Assembly (NCBI RefSeq): GCF_900207585.1
Contig: NZ_OAOP01000002.1
Location: 124,001-188,000, forward strand
Direction of reading: 5' to 3'
Source: Bacillus oleivorans
Lineage (GTDB): Bacteria; Bacillota; Bacilli; Bacillales; JC228
Length of the DNA: 64,000 bases
Of the stretch, positions 18,210 to 27,474 are shown piece after piece. The first letter of the stretch is position 1; every line of letters starts with the position of its first letter. Both the position numbers and the translations under genes were made by a program. The notes beneath the pieces are model-generated. The model ran no database searches and was not told the DNA's origin. It saw nothing but the letters and a program-made list of their open reading frames with translations.

Positions 18210-18239
18210 TTGTAACAGGAACGTATGTTCTGTTATAAT
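18210..18239 (+). promoter_or_regulatory. LexA (SOS) box within a sigma-A promoter
   Basis: GAACGTATGTTC at 18219-18230 matches the Bacillus LexA/DinR consensus GAAC-RNRY-GTTC exactly. It lies in the 18-bp spacer between TTGTAA (18210-18215) and TATAAT (18234-18239). Binding there would block RNA polymerase. No convincing gene starts between here and nrdJ, about 320 bp downstream, so the promoter probably adds SOS control to nrdJ. Confidence 0.7.
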
Positions 18240-18448
18240 AGAAGAACAGTTAGAAAAAGCAAGGAAATCATCACCTTTAACGGGAATTGGATGGACTTTC
18301 CAAATGTGAGAACAAGAAAAATTTTACTTGCAACCACAAAAAAAATTAATATCTGCAGAAAATCTATTTTAATCTCTATCAATCTCTTTTTTTCTTCGTT
18401 TCTAACCCTTTTTTTCGTTTGACAAATCTGCTGAAATATGAATTAATC

Positions 18449-18492
18449 ACAATATATAGTATGTTTTTAAAAATTAACATACTATATATTGA
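18449..18492 (+). promoter_or_regulatory. Paired NrdR boxes upstream of nrdJ
   Basis: Two NrdR-like sites, ACAATATATAGT (18449-18460) and ACTATATATTGA (18481-18492), start 32 bp apart, close to three helical turns as is typical for NrdR operators. They are also arms of a perfect 14-bp inverted repeat (CAATATATAGTATG / CATACTATATATTG). A candidate promoter, TTGAAT at 18489 and TATGGT at 18513 with an 18-bp spacer, overlaps the second box. NrdR represses ribonucleotide reductase genes when dATP is high. Confidence 0.78.
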
Positions 18493-18563
18493 ATTTTGTT
18501 CCTCTGCTATGCTATGGTAGAAAGGAACTTAACTTAATAGTTTTATTAGAGAGGGTGCAGAGT

Positions 18564-21119
18564 ATGCTTGCGACCGAGAGCACAAAACACATTAATATTG
18601 AAAGACTGAATAAGGATATAGCGATATTTCCTGCAGTCCACCCCATTACACCAGAGATGCACACAACCCATAAAGGGGTATCCAGACTTGTTATGCTAGA
18701 TCGTTATTCCTTTAAGGACACCGAGAAAATAACTCTCACTGAGGGAGATTTTGTTGTTCTGACGATTAAAGAAGATCCGAAATTTCCTGCTCGTGGGTTA
18801 GGCTACATAGAGAAGATTGACTGGGAAGCAAAGAAAGCTACTGTTTTTGTCGAAGAGGAGTACCGCGGGGTTCTTGAAAAAGAGGAAGAAATGAAAACCG
18901 GTTTAATCTTACGTTCTTTAGATGTAATTGAAAAGCCGCTTGAAATTTTCTATGAACAAATTGCGAAAAGAGTAGCAAAAGGATTATCAGAAGTTGAAAC
19001 AACAGAAGAAAAGCAACAAGAATGGTTTGATAAATTTTATGCAGAGCTTTCTGCGAAAAACTTTATACCGGCTGGACGTGTCCTCTATGGAGCAGGTTCA
19101 GGAACAGAGGTTACTTATTTTAACTGCTACGTGATGCCTTTTGTTCCAGATTCAAGAGAAGGAATTTCTGAGCACCGGAAGCAAGTGATGGAAATCATGA
19201 GCCGCGGCGGCGGAGTTGGAACGAACGGTTCGACATTAAGACCGCGTAACACGCTTGCTAAAGGCGTAAATGGGAAATCGTCTGGATCGGTATCATGGCT
19301 GGATGATATTGCGAAGCTGACGCATTTAGTTGAACAGGGCGGAAGTCGCAGAGGGGCCCAAATGATTATGATGTCGGTGTGGCATCCAGATATTATCGAA
19401 TTTATTATCTCGAAAATGCAAAATCCTCGGATTTTACGATTCCTCATCGAAAATACAAAAGACGAGCAAATACGAAAAGCGGCAGAGGATAAATTAAAAT
19501 TTACCCCATTTACCGAACAAGAAAAAAATATGTATCAGGGTATTATCAACTATAAAAATATTCCCGGTTATGGAGGATTCGGTGAAGCGATTATTCGGGA
19601 TGCAGAGGAAAAGCTAAGAATCGGAGGAACTTACTCTGTTCATAATCCTGAGTTTTTAACTGGAGCTAATATTTCGGTTTGTTTAACAAACGAATTTATG
19701 GAAGCTGTTGAAAATAATGATCTGTTTGCCCTGCAATTCCCTGATGTAGAATCCTATACACCTGAAGAAATGAAACTCTACAATGAAGAATGGCACGAGG
19801 TCGGGGACGTCAGAGAATGGTCAAGAAAAGGACACAAGGTCCGCACTTATCGTAAAATTCGAGCACAAGAACTGTGGAACCTGATTAATATTTGTGCCAC
19901 GTATTCAGCTGAACCCGGTATCTTCTTTATTGATAATGCAAACGAGATGACCAATGCAAAAGCTTACGGTCAGCAGGTTGTAGCGACCAATCCGTGTGGT
20001 GAACAGCCACTTGCACCATATTCTGTGTGTAATTTAGCTGCTGTGAATTTAGCTGAAATGGCAAATAAAGAGACCAAAACGGTTGACATTGAAAAGTTAA
20101 AGAAAACAGTTGAAATTGGCACCAGAATGCAAGATAACGTAATTGACGCAACTCCATATTTCTTAGAGGCTAATAAAAAACAAGCCCTAGGAGAACGGCG
20201 GGTTGGGCTTGGAGTAATGGGTCTGCATGACTTGTTGATTTACTGTGAAAAAGAATATGGGTCTGAAGAAGGCAATAAACTCATCGATGAAGTGTTCAAA
20301 ACAATTGCAGAAACAGCTTACCGGACTTCAATTGAAATCGCGAAAGAAAAAGGAAGCTTCCCATACTTGGCTGGTCAGACAGAAGCTGACACGAATCGTT
20401 TAAGAGATGCCTTTACTGCTACAGGTTTCATGAAAAAAATGCCTGATGATATTAAAGAAAACATCAAAAAATATGGAATTCGAAATTCACATTTATTAAC
20501 TGTTGCACCAACAGGAAGCACAGGTACGATGGTCGGTGTTTCTACTGGACTCGAACCATATTTCTCCTTCTCTTATTATAGAAGCGGACGTTTAGGTAAA
20601 TTTATTGAGGTTAAAGCTGATATTGTTCAAGAATATTTAGATGCTCATCCAGAGGCAGATCCAAATAATCTTCCAAACTGGTTTGTTTCTGCGATGGAGC
20701 TTTCTCCAGAAGCTCATGCAGATGTTCAATGTATTATCCAAAAATGGATTGACAGTTCGATTAGTAAAACGGTTAATGCACCAAGAGGATATAGCGTCGA
20801 GCAAGTGAAAAAAGTTTATGAACGCCTCTATAAAGGCGGAGCAAAAGGCGGTACAGTTTACGTTGATGGTAGCCGTGATGCTCAAGTATTAACATTAAAA
20901 GCCGAAGAAAATAGCTTTGAAGAACAGCTCGAGCTTCTTGAAGAAGAACCTAAAAAAGTAGTACTTGTAGATACTATTCAGGATCTTCGTGCCACGAGTG
21001 TGACATTCGGATCCGAAATTGGAGATACCTGTCCAGTTTGCCGCAAGGGTACGGTCGAAGAAATCGGCGGATGCAATACTTGTACAAACTGTAATGCCCA
21101 ATTGAAATGCGGTCTATAA
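18564..21119 (+). CDS. nrdJ: B12-dependent (class II) ribonucleotide reductase
   Basis: An 851-residue adenosylcobalamin-dependent reductase that makes deoxyribonucleotides with or without oxygen. Visible blocks are PAGRVLYGAG and NCYV near residues 175-195, the finger-loop region ATNPCGEQPLAPYSVCNLA near 475, and APTGSTGTMVGVSTG near 645. The C-terminal zinc-like CPVC and CNTCTNC motifs are near 820-848. GAGAGGGTG precedes the ATG; a longer in-frame start at 18489 would lie inside the NrdR box. No cobalamin riboswitch is visible in the leader. This gene is absent from the B. subtilis locus. Confidence 0.95.
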   Translation: MLATESTKHINIERLNKDIAIFPAVHPITPEMHTTHKGVSRLVMLDRYSFKDTEKITLTEGDFVVLTIKEDPKFPARGLGYIEKIDWEAKKATVFVEEEYRGVLEKEEEMKTGLILRSLDVIEKPLEIFYEQIAKRVAKGLSEVETTEEKQQEWFDKFYAELSAKNFIPAGRVLYGAGSGTEVTYFNCYVMPFVPDSREGISEHRKQVMEIMSRGGGVGTNGSTLRPRNTLAKGVNGKSSGSVSWLDDIAKLTHLVEQGGSRRGAQMIMMSVWHPDIIEFIISKMQNPRILRFLIENTKDEQIRKAAEDKLKFTPFTEQEKNMYQGIINYKNIPGYGGFGEAIIRDAEEKLRIGGTYSVHNPEFLTGANISVCLTNEFMEAVENNDLFALQFPDVESYTPEEMKLYNEEWHEVGDVREWSRKGHKVRTYRKIRAQELWNLINICATYSAEPGIFFIDNANEMTNAKAYGQQVVATNPCGEQPLAPYSVCNLAAVNLAEMANKETKTVDIEKLKKTVEIGTRMQDNVIDATPYFLEANKKQALGERRVGLGVMGLHDLLIYCEKEYGSEEGNKLIDEVFKTIAETAYRTSIEIAKEKGSFPYLAGQTEADTNRLRDAFTATGFMKKMPDDIKENIKKYGIRNSHLLTVAPTGSTGTMVGVSTGLEPYFSFSYYRSGRLGKFIEVKADIVQEYLDAHPEADPNNLPNWFVSAMELSPEAHADVQCIIQKWIDSSISKTVNAPRGYSVEQVKKVYERLYKGGAKGGTVYVDGSRDAQVLTLKAEENSFEEQLELLEEEPKKVVLVDTIQDLRATSVTFGSEIGDTCPVCRKGTVEEIGGCNTCTNCNAQLKCGL

Positions 21120-21127
21120 GACTAAGT

Positions 21128-21160
21128 GAAGTCGTCCTTTTAAAAAGGGCGGCTTTTTTA
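21128..21160 (+). terminator. Terminator of nrdJ
   Basis: AAGTCGTCCTTT pairs with AAAGGGCGGCTT (G-U allowed) and is followed by TTTTTT. Confidence 0.82.
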
Positions 21161-21236
21161 TTGCCAAAAAATATGGAATAAATCCATACTCTCCCCATTA
21201 AACATGTAGCATGGCGGACTTTGGGGAGGGAAGCAT

Positions 21237-22121
21237 TTGTATATAGATGGTGTGTTTTCCGGAGGGGGCATTAAAGGTTTCGCACTAGTTGGTGCCTACG
21301 AAGCAATTGAGGAAAAAGGGCTAAAATTTCAAAGACTGGCTGCCACTAGTGCAGGGTCTATTGTCGCGGGATTAATTGCAGCTGGTTATTCCAGTAAAGA
21401 GATATATGGTCTTGTTGATGAACTAGACGTCAAAAAAATATTGGATGAACGACCTTTATGGCTTCCCATCCCATTCGCAAAATGGCTTTTGCTCTATTGG
21501 AGATTGGGTTTATATAAAGGCCATTATTTAGAAAAATGGCTGGGTGAAAAACTGGCCGCAAAGGGGATTAAAAAGTTTAAAGACTTGCCTCCTGACAGTT
21601 TCAGAGTGATTGCCTCGGACCTTACAAACGGTAAAATGATGATTCTTCCTAATGACCTAGAAAAATATGGAATTCCGTGGTGGTCGTTTTCTGTAGCGAA
21701 AGCGATTCGAATGAGCTGCTCGATTCCTTATTTTTTTGAACCTGTCCGGCTTCCTACAGCAAATGGTACCGTAATAGTTGTAGATGGCGGTGTTCTCAGT
21801 AATTTTCCAATGTGGTTATTTGATCAGGAAAATGTCATAAAGGAAAGACCTGTTTTAGGTATTAAGCTAAGTTCAGATTTTCAAGAACATGAAAAGCATG
21901 TAATTACTAATGCCATTCACCTTTTCGGAGCATTATTCGAGACGATGAAGGATGCTCATGATGCAAGGTATATATCAAGGAAACACGAAAAGAATATTAT
22001 TTTTATTCCAACACAAAATGTTATTCCGATTGAGTTTGAACTGACTGATGAAAAAAAGGAAGCTCTCATCCAATTAGGGAAAGAAAGAGCACAAGCCTTT
22101 TTAAGACAATGGAGTTATTAA
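21237..22121 (+). CDS. yqhO: Patatin-like phospholipase YqhO
   Basis: A 294-residue patatin-family acyl hydrolase. The oxyanion loop GGGIKG is at residues 9-14. The nucleophile serine is in TSAGSIVAG near residue 39, a variant of GxSxG. The catalytic aspartate is in VDGGVLSNFP near 183. The TTG start has GGGGAGGG 7 nt upstream. Probably a cytosolic or membrane-associated lipase acting on phospholipids; the substrate is unknown. Confidence 0.9.
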   Translation: MYIDGVFSGGGIKGFALVGAYEAIEEKGLKFQRLAATSAGSIVAGLIAAGYSSKEIYGLVDELDVKKILDERPLWLPIPFAKWLLLYWRLGLYKGHYLEKWLGEKLAAKGIKKFKDLPPDSFRVIASDLTNGKMMILPNDLEKYGIPWWSFSVAKAIRMSCSIPYFFEPVRLPTANGTVIVVDGGVLSNFPMWLFDQENVIKERPVLGIKLSSDFQEHEKHVITNAIHLFGALFETMKDAHDARYISRKHEKNIIFIPTQNVIPIEFELTDEKKEALIQLGKERAQAFLRQWSY

Positions 22122-22174
22122 GGAATTTTCTCGTTAGCAGTACCTTCATTACTTATGATTATGAGTGGCTAAAA

Positions 22175-22235
22175 AAAAAGTCAAACCCTGTCATACCTAT
22201 TGAAGTAATAGGAATGACAGGGTCTGACTTATTTG
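22175..22235. terminator. Bidirectional terminator between yqhO and yqhP
   Basis: A long stem in which GTCAAACCCTGTCAT and CCTATT pair with AATAGG and ATGACAGGGTCTGAC, flanked by A and T runs. It lies between convergent genes. Confidence 0.8.
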
Positions 22236-22248
22236 AGAAAGTATTCAT

Positions 22249-22632
22249 TTAAAGGGAAGCCTTATCCTTCTTTTTCCCTTTTTTCCCTTCAATGACTGTT
22301 AAGTGAGGTGCCGATCTTTTTTTCGAATGGATTGCTTTTTTAATGCTTGGTTTAGAGATCGAACGATTTATAGGATTGTTTTTTTGTTCTGCCCGCATTT
22401 TAAGACGTTTTTTGGAATACTTGGCAGCCTTTACAAAAGCTTTGTGCTCTTTTCTGTTATGGACTGCAGTCCCTCTGAACCTTGTAAACAAAAATATGAT
22501 AATGGCAGCAAATACCCCGATGAATATTAGGTTTTTGATAAATGCAGCAGGGTCCGTCCATAAATAATTTCCTAATCCTAAAATAGCTAAGGCGATCACA
22601 ATATAAAACAACCAATATTTCAATCGATTCAA
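22249..22632 (-). CDS. yqhP: Small membrane protein YqhP (SA1362 family)
   Basis: A 127-residue protein with two membrane segments (about residues 6-22 and 33-51) and a long very basic C-terminal tail. AAGGAGG lies 8 nt before a TTG at 22632, so I chose that start over a longer frame that runs through the ribosome binding site. Position next to yqhO and yqhR matches B. subtilis. Function unknown. Confidence 0.8.
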   Translation of the reverse strand: MNRLKYWLFYIVIALAILGLGNYLWTDPAAFIKNLIFIGVFAAIIIFLFTRFRGTAVHNRKEHKAFVKAAKYSKKRLKMRAEQKNNPINRSISKPSIKKAIHSKKRSAPHLTVIEGKKGKKKDKASL

Positions 22633-22943
22633 AACAGACACCTCCTTGTCAAGCTTAACAGGCATTTTCCTATATAATCCCGGCAACAAACCTTTGACAA
22701 ATTGCAATATTTTTCAAATGTCAGGAAATTTCTTCACCAATCGTGTGTTTTCTTTATCCATTTTAAACTAAAAAACATTCTTTTATGCAATTTTTATGTA
22801 TTCTAATCTTTTTTTACATATTTCCCGAACTCCTTCCCTTTCCATTCTACAAAGGATAGAGTGATTCCTCTATATTTAACGCAAAAAACCAGATGTGTTA
22901 ATGTTTTTAGCGGATTGGACATACTAAGAGCGGAGGTGTTGGT
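22633..22943. other. Intergenic gap with no recognised feature
   Basis: An AT-rich gap between divergent yqhP and yqhR. It must hold both promoters, but I see no clear consensus pair, repeat or RNA fold. B. subtilis has yqhQ here; no trace of it is seen. Confidence 0.5.
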
Positions 22944-23474
22944 ATGTCAGAAGAAAAAGGAGAAAATTCAAAAGAAAGTAAAGATCTTGAGCAAAATAAG
23001 AAAGAAGAACAATTATCATTAGTTGCTTTATCGGTTATCATTGGCCTTTGCGGAGGCTTTTTGTGGAGCTTAATTGGTTATATTGCGTATTTATTTTCTT
23101 TTACAGAGGTAAGCCCGCGAGCAGTATTAGAACCGATTGCTGTTGGAGATTGGCAAAATACGTGGTTAGGACTTGTGATTTCCTTCGTAATATTATCCGT
23201 TCTTTCCGCAGGAACGGCTTTACTGTATTATGTTGCATTTAAAAGATTTAAAGGAATGTGGCCGGGAATGGTCTATGGACTGCTTTTGTTTGGTATAATT
23301 TTCTTCATCTTAAATCCGTTATTTCCGAGTATTGAACCAATTAGAGAAATAGATGGATACACATGGGTAACCTCCGCTTGCTTGTACATCCTTTATGGTG
23401 TATTTATTGGTTACTCTATATCCTATGAAGCTCATGAGTTAAGGGTGAAGGAAAAGCAGGAAGTTTCCCAATAA
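22944..23474 (+). CDS. yqhR: YqhR family membrane protein
   Basis: A 176-residue protein. A charged Lys/Glu-rich N-terminus (about 25 residues) is followed by four hydrophobic segments at roughly 26-50, 72-98, 106-125 and 140-160. The ATG follows GGAGGTG. Sequence and location between yqhP and aroQ match YqhR, a conserved integral membrane protein of unknown function. Confidence 0.85.
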   Translation: MSEEKGENSKESKDLEQNKKEEQLSLVALSVIIGLCGGFLWSLIGYIAYLFSFTEVSPRAVLEPIAVGDWQNTWLGLVISFVILSVLSAGTALLYYVAFKRFKGMWPGMVYGLLLFGIIFFILNPLFPSIEPIREIDGYTWVTSACLYILYGVFIGYSISYEAHELRVKEKQEVSQ

Positions 23475-23551
23475 ATCAAGATGTTACCAATTAATAAAGT
23501 GTGTTAGAATGTTCTTAATTGAACATTCTTTTTTTATATAGGAGCTTTTTT

Positions 23552-23977
23552 ATGAAACGAATTGTTGTATTAAATGGACCTAATTTAAACCTGCTAGGAA
23601 ATCGAGAAGTATCGGTATATGGTACTGATTCCCTTAAGGATATGGAAAATAGTCTGCAAAAGTTAGCTCATACTAAAAACATTTCGGTAGACTTTTTTCA
23701 ATCTAATCATGAGGGTGACATTATCGATTGGCTGCATGAAAGCAATAAGGAGGATACACTTGGCATTATCCTTAACCCAGGTGCCTTTACACACTACAGT
23801 TATGCGATTCGTGATGCCGTTGCTGCCATTCAGCCCCCTGTTGTTGAAGTACATATCTCGAATGTTCATGCCAGAGAAAGCTTCAGGCACCAGTCCGTCA
23901 TTGCTCCAGTGTGTAAAGGACAAATTCTCGGATTCGGTCTGAAAGGATACGATCTCGCTTTTCAGTCATTTTTTTAA
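23552..23977 (+). CDS. aroQ: Type II 3-dehydroquinate dehydratase
   Basis: A 141-residue enzyme that converts 3-dehydroquinate to 3-dehydroshikimate. Family blocks are VLNGPNLNLLGNRE (residues 5-18) with the catalytic Tyr in SVYG soon after. Others are FFQSNHEG near 51, NPGAFTHYSYAIRDA near 75 and EVHISNVHARE near 98 with the catalytic His. The ATG at 23552 has AGGAGC 7 nt upstream; the frame extends 11 codons further without a site. The usual family length is 140-150. Confidence 0.95.
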   Translation: MKRIVVLNGPNLNLLGNREVSVYGTDSLKDMENSLQKLAHTKNISVDFFQSNHEGDIIDWLHESNKEDTLGIILNPGAFTHYSYAIRDAVAAIQPPVVEVHISNVHARESFRHQSVIAPVCKGQILGFGLKGYDLAFQSFF

Positions 23978-23995
23978 TAGGGAGAGGAAAAAGGT

Positions 23996-25057
23996 ATGGA
24001 AAAGATTAAAAAATTTCAGTCTAGTTTTGCTGAGCATGGAATTGACGGCATGTTAATAACAAGTGCCTATAATCGGCGCTATCTTTCTAATTTTACAGGA
24101 TCAGCCGGGGCGGTTCTCATCTCAAATGAAAAAGCTTTATTTATCACGGATTTCCGTTATGTAGAGCAAGCGGGAAATCAAGCTGCAGGCTTCGAAGTAG
24201 TCAAACATTCCGGATCTATTTTTGCAGAAGCCGGGGAGCAGGCTAAAAAACTAGGGATTCAAAAGCTTGGTTTTGAAGAACAGCATGTTACCTATTCAGA
24301 GTATAAACTCCTGCAGGCAAGTGTTGAATGTGCACTTATTCCGGTTTCCAATGCAGTTGAAAACTTGCGCTTGATTAAGTCTGATGCAGAGATTAAGATA
24401 TTAAAGGATGCAGCAGATATTGCTGATGCGGCTTTCAAATACATAATCGATGTGATAAAGCCTGGTAAGACAGAATTAGAAATTTCTAATGAGCTGGAAT
24501 TTTTCATGAGAAAATGTGGAGCAGCTGCATCTTCATTTGATATTATTGTGGCTAGTGGGTCTCGTTCAGCATTGCCGCATGGTGTTGCAAGCGAAAAAGT
24601 AATTGAAAAAGGTGATTTTGTAACATTGGATTATGGCGCCTTATACAAGGGCTATGTTTCAGATATTACACGAACTGTCGCTGTTGGAGAACCATCTACT
24701 GAATTAAAGGAAATCTATGAGATCGTACTAGAGGCACAGTTAAAATCTATGGATGGAATTAAGCCGGGAATGACTGGTAAGCAGGCGGATGCAATTGCAA
24801 GAGACTATATCTCTGAGAAGGGTTATGGCGAGTATTTTGGTCATTCCCTTGGACACGGGATTGGTTTAGAAGTGCATGAAGGTCCATCTTTATCCTTCCG
24901 TTCAGAAACAGTTCTAAAACCTGGAATGGTCGTAACGGTTGAACCGGGCATATATCTTCCAGGAAAAGGCGGAGTTCGTATTGAAGATGATACAGTAATT
25001 ACCGAAAACGGTAATGAGACCTTAACACATTCAACCAAGGATTTATTGATCCTATAG
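23996..25057 (+). CDS. yqhT: M24 family Xaa-Pro peptidase (YqhT)
   Basis: A 353-residue metallopeptidase that removes an N-terminal residue before proline. The N-terminal creatinase domain spans about residues 1-125. The pita-bread catalytic domain carries the metal ligands Asp ([18 protein letters not shown] near 210-226), His ([13 protein letters not shown] near 285) and Glu (VEPGIYL near 315, GVRIEDD near 330). GGGAGAGG precedes the ATG. It sits directly before efp, as in B. subtilis and many Firmicutes; EF-P relieves ribosome stalling at proline runs. Confidence 0.93.
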   Translation: MEKIKKFQSSFAEHGIDGMLITSAYNRRYLSNFTGSAGAVLISNEKALFITDFRYVEQAGNQAAGFEVVKHSGSIFAEAGEQAKKLGIQKLGFEEQHVTYSEYKLLQASVECALIPVSNAVENLRLIKSDAEIKILKDAADIADAAFKYIIDVIKPGKTELEISNELEFFMRKCGAAASSFDIIVASGSRSALPHGVASEKVIEKGDFVTLDYGALYKGYVSDITRTVAVGEPSTELKEIYEIVLEAQLKSMDGIKPGMTGKQADAIARDYISEKGYGEYFGHSLGHGIGLEVHEGPSLSFRSETVLKPGMVVTVEPGIYLPGKGGVRIEDDTVITENGNETLTHSTKDLLIL

Positions 25058-25079
25058 TTTAAATAATGGAGGAAACAAA

Positions 25080-25637
25080 ATGATTTCAGTAAATGACTTT
25101 AAAACTGGTTTAACAATCGAAGTAGACGGCGGGATTTGGCAGGTTATTGATTTCCAGCATGTGAAGCCTGGAAAAGGAGCCGCTTTTGTTCGTTCCAAGC
25201 TTCGTAATTTACGGACAGGAGCGATACAGGAAAAAACATTCCGTGCTGGTGAGAAAGTAAGTAAAGCCCATATTGAAAATAGAAAAATGCAATATCTCTA
25301 TGCGAATAGTGATCAGCATGTTTTTATGGATACAAACACGTATGAGCAAATTGAACTATCTTCTAACCAAATTGAGTACGAATTAAAATTCCTCAAAGAA
25401 AACATGGAAGTAGCCATCATGATGTTTCAAGGTGAAACATTAGGTGTTGAATTGCCAAACACGGTTGAATTAGAAGTAGTGGAAACTGAACCAGGCATAA
25501 AAGGTGACACAGCTTCTGGAGGTTCAAAGCCAGCTACCCTTGAAACAGGTGTGGTTGTTCAAGTGCCATTCTTTGTTAACCAAGGTGACAGAATTATTGT
25601 TAATACGACAGAAGGTACTTACGTTTCTCGCGCATAA
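25080..25637 (+). CDS. efp: Elongation factor P
   Basis: A 185-residue translation factor that relieves stalling at polyproline motifs. It has the standard three domains: a KOW-like N-terminal domain, then two OB folds. Lys32 lies at the loop tip in [10 protein letters not shown]; in B. subtilis EF-P the residue at this place is modified with 5-aminopentanol. GGAGG lies 8 nt before the ATG, and the gene is 22 nt after yqhT. Confidence 0.97.
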   Translation: MISVNDFKTGLTIEVDGGIWQVIDFQHVKPGKGAAFVRSKLRNLRTGAIQEKTFRAGEKVSKAHIENRKMQYLYANSDQHVFMDTNTYEQIELSSNQIEYELKFLKENMEVAIMMFQGETLGVELPNTVELEVVETEPGIKGDTASGGSKPATLETGVVVQVPFFVNQGDRIIVNTTEGTYVSRA

Positions 25638-25645
25638 GCCTTCAT

Positions 25646-25674
25646 GAAGAGTCCTTAATAGGGCTCTTTTTTTT
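25646..25674 (+). terminator. Terminator of efp
   Basis: AAGAGTCC pairs with GGGCTCTT around TTAATA, followed by eight T. Confidence 0.85.
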
Positions 25675-25731
25675 GTTCAAATTCTATTTTCTACTACTTT
25701 CATTTTTTGTGAGCATTCATAGAATTGCTAG

Positions 25732-25759
25732 TCATAAAGTGGCCAAGCAGGCATACATT
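25732..25759 (+). promoter_or_regulatory. Sigma-E-like promoter of spoIIIA operon
   Basis: CATACATT at 25752-25759 matches the sigma-E -10 consensus CATACAHT fully. TCATAAA at 25732-25738, with a 13-bp gap, is an acceptable -35. It lies about 40 bp before spoIIIAA, an operon known to be sigma-E dependent in B. subtilis. Confidence 0.7.
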
Positions 25760-25797
25760 GAAAGTAACGAAAGGCTCTAGGTAAAGGAGGAATAGAC

Positions 25798-26721
25798 TTG
25801 GAACCGATCTTAGCCTGTTTGCCTAGAAATATTCAAGAGCCAATCATGCGTATTTCGAAAAGTGTGTTAGAAGAGATGGAAGAAATTCGAATTAGGGTAG
25901 GTCGTCCAATCGAGATATCGGTGCAAGGGAAAGCCAGCTTTCTTCCCTATCAAACCACGATGGAAGATGCCCTTCATTTTTTAGACAAGCTCAGTCACTT
26001 TTCCATGTATACCTTAGAAGAGGAACTGAAGCGCGGCTATATCACAATCGAAGGCGGACATAGGGTAGGACTAGCCGGGAAAGTTATTTTAGAAAATGGA
26101 CAAGTCAAAGCAATACGCGACGTAGCTTCCTTTAATATACGGATCGCAAAAGAGAATATCGGGATTGCAGACAGATGGGTCCCGTATCTTTATAAACGCG
26201 GTAAATGGCTGCATACCATGATTATCGGGGCACCGCAATCAGGCAAAACCACTTTGCTTCGGGATTTAGCTCGCTTTATATCGTCCGGTTCTAGTGATGG
26301 CTTGATTGAAGCCGCCAAAGTCGGGATTGTGGATGAACGATCTGAAATAGCTGGCTGTATGAATGGAATTCCTCAACTGCAGTTTGGTCCGCGAATTGAT
26401 GTATTAGATGCATGTCCAAAAGCAGAAGGAATGATGATGATGATCCGTTCGATGAGTCCCCAGGTTCTGATTGTTGATGAAATTGGCAGAACCGAGGATA
26501 CAATCGCTATTTTGGAAGCTGTAAATGCGGGTATTCAATTAATCATGACAACTCATGGCTCCTCCTATGAGGAGGTATTAAACAGGCCAGCATTGGCCCC
26601 GATTATGAAACAAAAAATGATTCAGCGTTTTCTTGTATTAAGCCATACGAAGAAGTCAAGGTCCCTTATTGTCCTAGACGAAAATGGCAGGCAAGTATCA
26701 GAGAAAGTGAGTGTGACATAA
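25798..26721 (+). CDS. spoIIIAA: Stage III sporulation protein AA (ATPase)
   Basis: A 307-residue secretion-type ATPase of the mother-cell-to-forespore channel. Walker A is IIGAPQSGKTTLLRD near residues 141-155. Walker B is VLIVDEIGRTED near 222. TTHG near 246 also matches. The TTG start has AAAGGAGG 8 nt upstream. First gene of spoIIIAA-AH. Confidence 0.95.
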   Translation: MEPILACLPRNIQEPIMRISKSVLEEMEEIRIRVGRPIEISVQGKASFLPYQTTMEDALHFLDKLSHFSMYTLEEELKRGYITIEGGHRVGLAGKVILENGQVKAIRDVASFNIRIAKENIGIADRWVPYLYKRGKWLHTMIIGAPQSGKTTLLRDLARFISSGSSDGLIEAAKVGIVDERSEIAGCMNGIPQLQFGPRIDVLDACPKAEGMMMMIRSMSPQVLIVDEIGRTEDTIAILEAVNAGIQLIMTTHGSSYEEVLNRPALAPIMKQKMIQRFLVLSHTKKSRSLIVLDENGRQVSEKVSVT

Positions 26722-27237
26722 GTGGTAAAGCTTCTAGGTGCTGTTTTTATTTTGGCCGCGACTACTTGGACAGGCTTTGAGGCATCACGTCATTTGAATG
26801 AACGTCCAAGACAATTAAGGCAATTAAAAGTTGCCCTTCAATCGCTTGAGGCAGAGATTATGTATGGACATACTCCTTTACATGAAGCTGCCAGAAAGCT
26901 AGCAAAACAGTTATCAAACCCGTTAAATCTGCTGTTTAAAATTTTTGCAGAGAGATTAATTTCAGAAGAAACGACGGTTCGGGATGCCTGGCAGCAAAGT
27001 TTAGATGAAATATGGAAATTGACTGCTCTTAAACAAGGTGAATATGAAATTTTAAAACAATTTGGAGAAACCTTGGGCAGACACGACCGATACACACAAC
27101 AAAAACAAATACTTTTAGCCATTGCTCATTTGGAACGAGAAGAAGCCGATGCAAGAGAACGCCAAAGCAAATACGAAAAAATGGTAAAAAGCTTAGGCTT
27201 TTTAACAGGTTTATTATTGATTGTTCTGTTGATATAG
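26722..27237 (+). CDS. spoIIIAB: Stage III sporulation protein AB
   Basis: A 171-residue protein with N- and C-terminal membrane segments around a helical soluble domain. It resembles the GspF-type platform family that pairs with the SpoIIIAA ATPase. The GTG start directly follows the spoIIIAA stop. ERPRQLRQLKVALQSLEAEI near residues 30-50 is the conserved stretch. Confidence 0.93.
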   Translation: MVKLLGAVFILAATTWTGFEASRHLNERPRQLRQLKVALQSLEAEIMYGHTPLHEAARKLAKQLSNPLNLLFKIFAERLISEETTVRDAWQQSLDEIWKLTALKQGEYEILKQFGETLGRHDRYTQQKQILLAIAHLEREEADARERQSKYEKMVKSLGFLTGLLLIVLLI

Positions 27238-27253
27238 ATGGGAGGAAACGTAG

Positions 27254-27460
27254 ATGGGGATTGAAGTCGATATCATCTTTAAAATTGCAGGGGTAGGGAT
27301 CGTTGTTGCCTTTCTCCATACAATACTCGATCAAATGGGCAAGAAAGAATATGCACAATGGGTTACTTTGTTTGGGTTTATTTATATTTTATTTATGGTT
27401 GCTTCAATCGTAGATGACCTCTTTGAAAAAATTAAGTCTGTCTTTCTCTTTCAGGGATAA
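27254..27460 (+). CDS. spoIIIAC: Stage III sporulation protein AC
   Basis: A 68-residue two-helix membrane protein of the spoIIIA channel complex. MGIEVDIIFKIAGVGIVVAF is the first helix; HTILDQMGKKEYAQW is the conserved cytoplasmic link. GGGAGG lies 8 nt before the ATG. Confidence 0.95.
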   Translation: MGIEVDIIFKIAGVGIVVAFLHTILDQMGKKEYAQWVTLFGFIYILFMVASIVDDLFEKIKSVFLFQG

Positions 27461-27474
27461 AGGGGGGCTCACAT

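Noticed and set aside
18225-18422. 65-codon frame after the LexA box
   Set aside because: It starts inside the promoter itself, lacks a ribosome binding site and ends in low-complexity Ser/Phe sequence; more likely leader DNA.
18240-18563. Cobalamin riboswitch before nrdJ
   Set aside because: No B12-box or GCCACTG-type core could be found in the leader.
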